From Leucaena leucocephala (taxonomy: Eukaryota > Streptophyta > Magnoliopsida > Fabales > Fabaceae), in NCBI GenBank assembly GCA_037074615.1, contig CM073557.1, forward strand, positions 6,898,501 through 6,962,500: 64,000 nt of DNA, in the 5' to 3' direction. The position numbers were made by a program, and so were the translations under genes. Under the pieces are notes generated by a model, which made no database searches, was not told where the DNA came from, and saw nothing but the letters and a program-made list of their open reading frames with translations. This document shows, in pieces, positions 35,637 to 44,405 of the stretch (its first letter is position 1; every line of letters begins with the position of its first letter).

Positions 35637-36330
35637 ATTTTAAAAATATATATATAGATTTTTGGAAAACCATACAAAAAAGTCGATAAATTGTTGTGGT
35701 TTTCTCTTTTTTGTTTTTAATTTTTTGTTAAACAAAAGGAAATACAACCCAGAAAAGGTAAATAGTTATAGGGAGTACAGTTACAGAGACATACACACAC
35801 ATACATATCAATATTCTGATGATACACACTACTGTTGTTATACACTGTTCATTTCTATAATACCTTCTTTAGTTTGTCTTCATTATTGGCATTAATTACC
35901 TTCATTGAAGTACCATATATATAATTGTGTATATATATAACCCAATAACAATGTTTGAAGCGATTTTAGCTAGCACGAGAGGTTTCTTTGATATATATGG
36001 AGCATTTTATTAAATCCAATATGATTATTATTGTGGTTATATGATCTTAATCTTGGTTTTCACTTTAAGCTTTCAAATCTTATTAGGCCTTTAAATAAAA
36101 GAGTTCTTAACATAATCATTTGGGTATGTACATGATACAAGACCCATCCTTTTTTTTTTTTTGCGACAAAAGAGTTATCATTACATAATTTTTATTTAAA
36201 AATATTTATCTACAGAACCAAGTAGGTGATCTATACTACTTAAGCTTGTGTTAACATTTTATTTTATGAGTTCTAATTCAGAAACGTTACTGTTATCCCT
36301 GTTGTAGTTATTGCGTGGGTGTGAATCTAA

Positions 36331-36334
<4 letters not shown>

Positions 36335-36372
<38 letters not shown>
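36335..36372. repeat. (AT)n microsatellite
   Basis: About eighteen AT units directly bordering the MITE at 36375. Confidence 0.95.
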
Positions 36373-36374
36373 TT

Positions 36375-36602
36375 ATCCAATCTTTAATATAAGATATATT
36401 CACTTAATTCGATTATATTAAGAAGTTAGTTAAATATGACATATTTTGTTTAAAATATTCTAATAATATTTCTTAACTTCCTCCTTTTATTTATTTGATT
36501 ATTGTTAAAGGAGTATTAATAATTTTTGAAGATAAAAATATTTTTTTTAATTAATTCTTATATTAAATATTAGAGGAGTATTAATTAATAATCTTGGGTT
36601 AG
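36375..36602 (+). mobile_element. MITE, family B copy 3
   Basis: Aligned with 425-680 and 8075-8315: 'ttaatataagatatattcac', 'gattattgttaaaggagtattaa', and the end 'ttatattaaatattagaggagta'. Non-coding. Confidence 0.5.
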
Positions 36603-36676
36603 GTAGAGGAGTGGGTCCGAGCTAACAACAATGGGTCAATGTAGGAACAGTTGTGCTTGCGACCAAAGGTTTAACC

Positions 36677-36974
36677 GTCATTAAGACACCTATTGTCTAT
36701 GGATTCAATTAGTGAAGGGGTGAAACATGTGACCATTTGGAGTATGTTTGATCCCTGTGAAGTACCACTTTATTATAGTTCTAGTCGCGACGCTTAGAAA
36801 GTCATCCTACTTCTTAGGCGTTTAGATTTACGTTTGAGGGTAATAAACGACTCGCCCTGCCTGACATTAGTATCACTTAGAAGGAAGGGAGACTTTGCCC
36901 TACCCTTAAATCATGGATGAACCTAACCTCTTTCTAAAAATTTGTATAACAAAAAAAAAATGTCATTAAGACAC
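36677..36974 (+). mobile_element. Full-length SINE (family 1), second copy
   Basis: The body 36690-36961 (272 bp) is flanked by the perfect 13-bp repeat gtcattaagacac (36677-36689, 36962-36974). It matches the SINE at 12395-12665 throughout: tRNA-like head with A-box-like 'gattcaattagtg', B-box-like GTTTGATCCCT, 'agtaccacttt', 'gactcgccctgcctgacattagtatc', 'gggagactttgccctaccct', ending in an A-run. It has a different target duplication from the first copy, so the two are independent insertions. Confidence 0.85.
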
Positions 36975-37730
36975 TTGAGCCCTTTCATATTCTGAACATT
37001 GGAGATTTTACTGCCGGTCATGATTTCTTCATCGATTTGTGTTAACCCAACGTTTAGAAATGCCAGTACTTAACCAACATCATTTCCAACGTTCAAAACT
37101 GCCTTCATTAGCTTGGGAATTAGGGAATTTTAGGCAGTTAATGTGATATGCTCTTCTAGCAAAAACTGTATGGAGGCTGTTAAATTGTCCAGATGAACTG
37201 TAGGTGAAGGTGCTAAAAGGTGTATACTTCCAAATGTCTTCTAGATGACTTGCGGAAAATTAGGATTTATTTGATACGAAGGATTTAGATGAAATGAAAA
37301 AATTTTCTGAGTCGAATTTAAAAAAACAGAAGAAATGGGGTTATAAAATTTTAATAAAAATAAAATAAAAGATAAAAAGTAAGAAAATTTAATTAAAAGC
37401 TTTTAACTCAATTTTTCCAATTTTATAAATCAAACTCAAAAAAATTTCTCTACTCCTCTCCACTCCAAATCCCTCGTACCAAAAGCCCTAATTAAGATCT
37501 GTTTTTTCATTTGGAGCAGAAAATTATTTGTGTAACATGACAGCAAATCCTGCATTGATGTGAACTGTGGAAACATCAGCAACCCCCCCCCCTTTTCTCG
37601 GATTTTGGAGGATGATGTCAAGGTAGGGATACATATCTGCATATGAAGCTGATCGACGAGGAGTGGAATTGCCTAACAAAGTCTTGTCTAGTTGGGGAGT
37701 AAGTAATCAAGTTGTTTTGTTGTTCCAGTT
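36975..37730. other. Intergenic DNA left of the duplicated tRNA block
   Basis: No gene recognised. A run of nine C occurs at about 37581-37589. The minus-strand frame around 37436-37642 has no domain features. Confidence 0.5.
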
Positions 37731-37985
37731 ACAATTAAGTCTTTTGTTTAGAATATCATAATAATTCCCTTAGGAATAAACCTATAAACCTTTATCTGAT
37801 GCCTGCAAAAGCTAGGTATATCATGATTCCTTCACTTATGGTCGTCTATGCTGCAATCAAACCTTGAATTGAATCTAATCTCACAGATTGAGGTATGTAA
37901 CATCCAAGTCCAAACTCCAGTTATTGTGAATAACTATGATATGTATCACATGATTGTGCCAAATGCTTGCTGACAATGGTGGTAA
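37731..37985 (+). repeat. Duplicated tRNA block, copy A, left part
   Basis: Matches about 46930-47192 with shared runs such as 'gaattgaatctaatctcacag', 'aaactccagttattgtgaa' and 'aatgcttgctgacaatg'. Homology stops exactly at the left end of the Copia element and resumes at its right end (41428). A 28-base stretch present in copy B (aataaacaacagcc...) is missing here. Confidence 0.85.
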
Positions 37986-38191
37986 TGTAAAACCAAACTC
38001 AATAATTGAGAGAATACTAAAGACCTTTGTATTAAGTCTGAAAAATATATCATGTACATCACTCATTTATATAGTGAATATATTGGGCTCATAACAGCCT
38101 AAGGCCCAACCGAAATATAACTATCTAATAACAAGGTATACAACTAATTACAATTGTATTTTTCTATTTAAGTGTACATCTATTTCTATCA
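37986..38191 (-). repeat. 3' LTR of the Copia element
   Basis: 206 bp, beginning TGTAAAACC on + and ending CTATCA (TG...CA ends). It matches 41206-41427 with scattered substitutions, by eye about one per ten positions, and lacks a roughly 15-base insertion near the middle of the other LTR. Confidence 0.92.
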
Positions 38192-38200
38192 CTCCCTCTC
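38192..38200 (-). promoter_or_regulatory. Polypurine tract
   Basis: GAGAGGGAG on the minus strand, directly internal to the 3' LTR, where plus-strand DNA synthesis of an LTR retrotransposon is primed. Confidence 0.8.
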
Positions 38201-38269
38201 AAGTTAGAAGCTAAATAAGTTGATAGTTCCCAACTTGATAAGCAATTTGGACTATATTTCTTTGCGCAC

Positions 38270-39760
38270 ACAGCTTTAGTAAGTAGGTCAGCTTCTTAAT
38301 TTATTGATCTCACATGCTCTACAATGATTACTCCTTGTGTCACTTTCTCCCTCACAAAATGACAATCAATTTACAAATATTTCGTTCTTTCATGAAATAT
38401 GAAACATTAGGATGGTCGCTATGTGGATAGCAGCCTTGCTATCACAATACACCTTAACAAGCTCACTTTGATATATGTATAGGTCCTTAAGCAATCCAAT
38501 CACCTAAACCACTTTGGATATCGCAGCACCTAATGCCCTGTATTTTGCCTCAATTGAAGACCTTGATATTGTCCCTTGCTTCTTTGTTTTCCAAATTATA
38601 AGTGAACCGCCTAACTTGAGGAGATACCCTATTACAGACCTTCTCGTAGTTTCGCAAGGTCCTTAATTTGAGTCACAAAAACACTGCAACTCCAAGCCTC
38701 CTTCAGAACTAAGCAAAGTCCCAAGTCAAGGTGACTACTTCAAGTATATGGTTACTCCAATTGCAGCTGCCATATGGACTTTATGGGAGTCTGCATGAAC
38801 TGGCTTAAACACTGCAAAGAAAAAGAAATGTTAGGCATACTAATAGTAAGGTATATTAATATATCCACCAGCCTTCGATATCTTTTTGGGTCTTTTAACA
38901 AGTCCTCCTTTTGGTCATTCCTTTCTTCATAGGCTAAGAGTTTTAAATATTGTGACATTGACACTATCAAGGGTTTGCATCAACTCATCCCTGTATCAGC
39001 AAACAAGTCAAGTATATACTTTTGTTGTGAAAGGATAATTCTCTTCTTGGACCTAGCTACTTCAATTTCTAAAAAATATTTCATTAGACCTAAGTCTTTG
39101 ATTTTAAAATTGTCATGAATAAAGCCTTTTACTTCTTTATTTCTTTGTTCAAAATTTCCAATAACCAGTAAATCATCTACTTACACCAATATCATAACCA
39201 TACCATCACTATATTTCTTTACATATAAAGAATAATCATGTTTACTCTACTTGAAACCTCCACTTATTAAGGCCATAGACAATTTTAAATTCCATTGCCT
39301 TGAGGCTTGTTTAAGCCCATACAAAGTCTTCTTTAATCTATATATCATATTCTCCCCTTGCTGTTAAAACTTTGGGGGTATGGTCATGTACTCTTCTTCA
39401 TTTAGATCACCCTGTAAAAAAGTGTTATGAACATTCATTTGATATAAATTCCAATTATTAAGAGCTGCAACTTTAAGTACTATTCTTTCAGTTATCATCT
39501 TTATAACAGGAGAAATGTTTCATGTTAATCAATTCCCTCTCTTTGGGTATAACCCTTCGTAGCTAATCTTGCCTTATATTTATCTATTTCCCTTTTAGGA
39601 GTATATTTGATTTTGAAAATCTATTTACAACCTATAGGTTTCTTTCTTTTAGGTAGAGCGACAACGTCCCATGTTTTGTTATCTTCTAATGCATGAATCT
39701 ATAGTTCTATTACTTTTATCCAATTTGGGTCGTTTACTGCCTCATTATTAGACCCTGGTT
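38270..39760 (-). pseudogene. Copia reverse transcriptase/RNase H relic
   Basis: Minus-strand frames give, in order: LEDNKTWDVV and KKPIGCK (near 39625-39690), YKARLATKGYTQREGID (about 39530-39590), VDDLLVIGN (39160-39180), DPKRYRRLV and LIYLTISMP (about 38840-38910), LSQFMQTP (about 38785-38810), and ADLLTK (about 38280-38297). These are standard Copia RT and RNase H blocks. The Tyr of the catalytic YVDD is a TAA stop (39181-39183), and there are other stops and frame breaks. It cannot encode an active enzyme. Confidence 0.88.
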
Positions 39761-39927
39761 CAGGAAAAAAATCAATTGAGCATAGAAAACCCATAAGAGA
39801 AGCAAAAATATTATTATAAAAGATATAATCTTCTATTGGATATGTGCAATTGTTTTTCTTTCCACATTTTTCTTTCATTATAATATTACATATATAGTCT
39901 TTTGCCTATATTGGTTGTCTCCTATCT

Positions 39928-40266
39928 CTACTTGCTCGAGGGAGATTGGTTGTCTCCTATCTCAGCACCATTACATAAGCTTGGTTTACGGATGGGAGAG
40001 GACACATGAAAAGTATTTGACCCTAGCTTGACATTCAGCCTTAAGAAGAACTGCAGTAGCTTCTGTTGTTGAATCATTTGAGAATACATTTTGGAGGTAT
40101 CACATTTACAGGAGGGAATAGCTATTAGCGAGCTTTGTTCTTCCCAGAGCTGATTCAGGAGTGAAAAGTACCCCGAAATAGTGAGAGAGCCTTGCCTCAG
40201 TGATCCAATTTCTCGATGGAGACTAAAGATACGTGAACCAATCACTTTATCAAATCTTTCCTTCAA
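39928..40266 (-). pseudogene. Copia Gag fragment
   Basis: An open minus frame of 112 aa contains LHREIGSLRQGSLTISGYFS and LLNQLWEEQSSL, typical of the Gag (UBN2/Retrotran_gag) domain of plant Copia elements. The following zinc knuckle, protease and integrase are missing, and RT begins within about 200 bases. Confidence 0.8.
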
Positions 40267-40615
40267 ATCTTCACAACATCATATGCCAATTGAAAATATA
40301 CCAGACCGTTGGCAATTTCTTTGGACATTGAATTCATAATCCAAGAAAGCACTACGACATTACACATTTCCCATTGATCATGGAGATTTCTGCTTGAGTC
40401 TCCTTGGAGGACCCGTCAATAGAACACAACTTATGCTTCCCCTTTAGAGATGCACATTGCTCTGCTCCAAATGACATGACTTTGGCTTCTAGTAAGGATT
40501 TGTTGGGTGGGGGTGGTGCCTTGCGTATTCGCCAAATGAAGGTACAGAGGATGGGAAAAATTTAAAGATTCGCTGGAATTGGTACCCGCCTTTATCACGG
40601 TGTTGTCCAAGAATA

Positions 40616-40710
40616 GGAGATCTTGGAGCACTATAGAACGGAAGGAGATCTCAGAGTCTGTTTTAGGGATGGAGATCTTAGAGCACTGCAGAACGGAAGG
40701 AGATCTCAGA
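40616..40710. repeat. 40-bp direct repeat in the Copia leader
   Basis: Copies at 40616-40655 and 40671-40710 begin ggagatctt and end ggaaggagatctcaga; they differ at two positions. They lie between the primer-binding site and Gag. Confidence 0.85.
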
Positions 40711-41193
40711 ACGCTGAAAATAACCCGTCAGCTTCTTCTATGTCTTCAAGCAGCGGCGTCTAACCAGATCGTCTAAAAATTACATCAGCTTTTATCTCGT
40801 CAACGCGGCATTGTTCATTGCCAAGGAGACGATCTGGAGAGGGTGGTCACTGGACGACCAGCCACCCCAATCACCACGGTGTCTGTGTGCTTTCTCTGGC
40901 AAGAGTCTTCTTGCGACTCCACCCAAACCAAAAACGAAAAGAAAAGAAGGGTCGAGGAGGAAGGGAACATTTTGGCAGCGGTGTTCCCAGGAAATGAGTT
41001 TGAGCAACGCGGAGGAAAAGAAAGGTCGAGAAGGGAATCTTCTTAGACTTATCGAGATTTCCAGAATGGGTGGGTTTTGCAAGAATGGATGTAAAGAATA
41101 GTATCAAGATTCTTATGCTGAAGGATCACATGAAAGCACGCCGAAAACAACTCAAGTTGGGCTTCACAAAATAAATGGCCTGGGCTTTCCCTT

Positions 41194-41205
41194 GCTCTGG
41201 TACCA
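41194..41205 (-). promoter_or_regulatory. Primer-binding site (initiator tRNA-Met type)
   Basis: TGGTACCAGAGC on the minus strand, directly next to the 5' LTR. It differs at one base from the usual TGGTATCAGAGC that pairs with the 3' end of plant initiator tRNA-Met. Confidence 0.88.
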
Positions 41206-41427
41206 TGTAAAATCATACTCAAAATAATTGAGAGAATACTAAAGACCTCAGTATTAAGTCTGAAAAATATATCATGTACATTGTACACCTTATAGTACTT
41301 GTTTATATAGTGAATACATTGGGCTCATAACAGCCTAAGGCCCAACAGAAATACAACTATCTATTCCCAAGATATATTACTAATTACAATTGTAGTTTCC
41401 TATTTAACTGCACATATGTTTCTATTA
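41206..41427 (-). repeat. 5' LTR of the Copia element
   Basis: 222 bp, beginning TGTAAAATC on + and ending CTATTA; the terminal CA has changed to TA. It contains an extra segment (about 41283-41300) relative to the other LTR. Confidence 0.92.
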
Positions 41428-42415
41428 GGTAAATACATTAGAACTGATCCATGAGGGGTTTTATTACCTAATTATTTGCTGACCCGTCACCGGCATGGTA
41501 CCTAAAGACATCATTGCATTGAAATGCTACCCAACTTAATTTGATAAAAAGATCTTACAAGGCAATACAATACCAGAGAGTCGGGCAACATGAAAAGATT
41601 ACAGGCAGACTAAAAAGGAGCCCAAATGGTTACGTAACTAAAAGCAACACTGCAACACACCATAAATCTCAACACAAGCACATGAATAAACACCCAAAAG
41701 AAATTTCAAACGTTTCTTACGACACTATGAGTTTGAAGCCTAGAGCTAAACGGTGATGTTTTATTGTACTTTCTTAGATTTATAAAAAGACGTGAAGTAC
41801 GCCAGGATTCGAACCTGCTCAGAGCTCACATGATTCCTAGTCATGCCCGATAACCACTCCCGACACTTCCACTTGATTTTATATATTTTTATCATTTTCT
41901 ATCAAGATAAATAAAATAGAGTTACCACATTGGGCGAAAATTAAAAGAATTGGGTTTAGGCGTTTGGCAAACTCCTATTATCTGTTTAATTTGGAAAACT
42001 AAAGCAAAAGGGATCTGTTTAAAGAAAGAGTTGGTCCCGAGAACAAAATAAGGAGCCCAATATAAAGATTTTGTTTTGCTATATTAGGAGTTAATTTTGT
42101 CTTTTTAACTTTGATTTAGATATATGCTTTGTTTCGTGCTTTCTTTAGTTTTTAGACTGCAAGTTCAATTTTGGAACTTTGTTTTTTTGCGTTGGAATTT
42201 TTTTATGGCAAACAAAAACCTATATTCGCTCGTGTTTTGGAAAACGGACCAAATGATATGATCCATTGAATGCTAACCAAGCATCTCAAAGGCTTTGATT
42301 AACTATGGTTGAAGTAGGTTGAACCGGCTATAGACTCGACAACTGCTATTAAACCGGAATCAAACCAAATGCTATTAAACCGGAATCAACTGCTATTAGG
42401 TTTAAGGGAAGGAAT
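41428..42415 (+). repeat. Duplicated tRNA block, copy A, right part
   Basis: Matches 47190-48738 in order: 'aaatacattagaactgatcc', 'aaagacatcattgcattgaa', 'gatcttacaaggcaa', 'ggagcccaaatggtta', the tRNA-like sequence, 'cctatattcg', and 'tatggttgaa.aggttga.ccgg'. About 400 bases of copy B (about 47300-47720) are absent here. Near the end, 'aaaccggaatcaa' is locally repeated (about 42352-42389). Confidence 0.85.
41791..41872 (-). pseudogene. tRNA-Ser pseudogene with anticodon AGG
   Basis: Paralog of the intact tRNA-Ser at 48204-48285. The anticodon arm and D-loop core are kept, but the anticodon loop reads CTAGGAA, so the anticodon is AGG (a leucine anticodon) instead of AGA. The acceptor stem has two mismatches, the T stem has one (G-G), the variable arm has lost its long hairpin, and three extra bases lie between T stem and acceptor. 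A T-run (41784-41788 as A on +) and a CAA-like upstream motif remain, so transcription is possible, but a working tRNA is unlikely. Confidence 0.85.
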
Positions 42416-42822
42416 ATATTGGGTTAAAAATTTTAAATTATTTTTTTCTTACTCTTCTATCTTATATCTTTTTATTAAAAGTTTGTAACTCTACTTTTAC
42501 CAATTTTTAAAATCCAACTCAAGAAAACATTCCCTCTCTTTCCCTCAAAATTTCTCATACCAAATAGTGCCTTCAAAAAGATTACCATCACATTCTATCT
42601 GTGGAATATTCAATTTTTTTTATTAAATAATAAGAGAGGGTGACAAAGCATATGGAACATACGTGCATACCTACATACATACATATTATATACACACACA
42701 TGACTGACTGTTGACCATTTTGACTGTAGAACATTTTTCGTTTTTTTCTTTCCCTTTTGGGTCACCCCGTAAGGGAAGGGTAGCTTCAGTTAATTGGGCA
42801 TTTAGTTCTTCATACTTAGCAC
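42416..42822. other. Intergenic DNA right of copy A
   Basis: No gene. A+T-rich sequence with short tandem ACAT/ATAC units (about 42669-42704). Confidence 0.5.
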
Positions 42823-43066
42823 ATCTAAACCTTTCTTTTGTTTTATTTTGAGAAAATATTAGTATAAATTGTAAAAAAATGACTCATATCGAATACGAAT
42901 ATAAGTTTGATTCTTCTTCTTATTATGAAATCTTTTTTAGTAAATGATCTCATAAATTTTCTATAAATAATCTCTGACTTCTGGAGCAGTGTCATAAACT
43001 TGGTGGAGGACAAGTGATAAACTTACTTAAACTTTTACTGTACCAAAAAAAAAATCTAAACCTTTC
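42823..43066 (+). mobile_element. SINE-like retroposon, family 2, with 13-bp target duplication
   Basis: The body 42836-43053 (218 bp) is flanked by the perfect 13-bp repeat atctaaacctttc (42823-42835, 43054-43066). It has a B-box-like 'aagtttgattctt' (about 42902-42914) and ends in an A-run after 'ctgtacc'. Shared blocks with 5230-5476 define the family. No protein is encoded. This is the best-defined family 2 copy. Confidence 0.75.
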
Positions 43067-43318
43067 ATATCCCCAAAACAATCCATGAAAAAATCAATGT
43101 GAATTATTTATACTATTAATAGTTCTTATTATTAGGTATCTAATTTTAGGGTTCAAATTTTCTCCTTTCAACATAAATGTTTACTCTAAAAATTAAACTC
43201 AAGACTAAAAAAGATATAACATAGCCTTAAACCACAAACCAACTCTATATTAGTCATTCCAATATTTGTTATGTAAAGCAAGTTAGTCAAGCAAGTTTTT
43301 CTTTTGTCTTCTATCTTA

Positions 43319-44405
43319 AAACACTACAAAAAAAAAAAACTTCTTTTTCAGCTGAATTTGTTCTATCTTAAAGCACAAAACTACTAGAACTGATTCACAA
43401 ACTTGCATAAATACTACCTTCCTCTCTCAGTCATTAATTCCCACATTTCTTTTCTTACCTTTCATTTCCTTCATCTCTTTCTTTAAAATTCCTTCTTCTC
43501 TTCTTCTCCTTCTCCTCATTTTTTCTTTATATTATAAGAATTTATTTATTTTGTAGATATTTATTTATCTTCATTTATAGTTTATTAACATACTTATATT
43601 TTTTTCTTTCATTTTTTCTTTCTTCATATCAACCAATCCAACCATTTCTTCAACTTATGAATTAAAGTTAAACACTACAAAATATCACATCTTTAATTAT
43701 TGGGTCTCTAACTTAATTACCTCAACAAGTTAAATTAAATTCATATGATACAATCATAATTTAATTACTTATTATTTATCACAATATATTTTTATATAAC
43801 ATGTAAAATATTGCTAATTACACATATCAACATAATCATCTAGTATAATATATTTAATAAGTTCTTAATTAATAATATTATATTTTATAATAATATAAAT
43901 ATATTTTTATTTTTCTCTAGAATGAACTTTCTAGCGGTTACAAACAGCTAGAAAATAACAAAATAAAAAAAATTAGAGCCTAAAAGTAGGAACAATTTTT
44001 AAAAAATCAAATTTTGGAATCACATTTATAATGATTCTCAATTCCTAAAACTTATGGTGTCATCCTGCAAATTTTGTTTTCAATTAACCACTAAGAACTT
44101 TCTAGCAGTTCATAAATAGCTAAAAATATTCTTACATATAAATATTTTTTAGCGATTCTCAACCACTACTAAGGTTATCTCTTTAGCTTATCATACCACA
44201 TTTGTTTTAACATTTTACTTAATCGCTAAAAATATTTTAGTGTTTTGACTACTATGTATATCGGTTGCTTAAACTGCCAAAAACTGTTTTCTAGTACCTA
44301 ATTTTCTATTGGTTAAAACCCATAGAAAACTAATTTCTAGCGGTTAAAATCACTAGAAATATCATAAAATAATAGCTACAAAATACTTATTTTTTTTTAG
44401 TTAAA
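43319..44405. mobile_element. CACTA-like non-autonomous element 3 (1.1 kb)
   Basis: The element 43322-44402 begins CACTACAAAAAAAA and ends TTTTTTTTTAGTT, a decayed TAGTG end, flanked by AAA on both sides (43319-43321, 44403-44405; weak alone in A+T-rich DNA). The right part is rich in a motif of its own, TCTAGCGGTTA and its inverse AGCTAGAAA (about 43928, 43947, 44101, 44120, 44152, 44222, 44335), different from the motifs of the other two CACTA elements. It has no coding capacity. Confidence 0.6.

Larger units (their letters stand above)
35637..36676. other. Intergenic DNA downstream of the ZAT-like gene
   Basis: The first 300 bases are the presumed 3' UTR (AT runs at 35647-35657 and 35915-35940). 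An AT microsatellite (36335-36372) and a MITE (36375-36602) follow. No coding region. Confidence 0.6.
37981..41432 (-). mobile_element. Ty1/Copia LTR retrotransposon, internally deleted
   Basis: The element 37986-41427 (3.44 kb) is flanked by the 5-bp duplication GGTAA (37981-37985, 41428-41432). Its LTRs are 206 and 222 bp. Its sense strand is minus: a primer-binding site next to the right LTR, a polypurine tract next to the left LTR, and Gag and reverse-transcriptase/RNase H relics in minus frames. It is shorter than typical plant Copia elements (about 4.5-5 kb) because protease and integrase are missing. It split copy A of the duplicated tRNA block. Confidence 0.92.
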
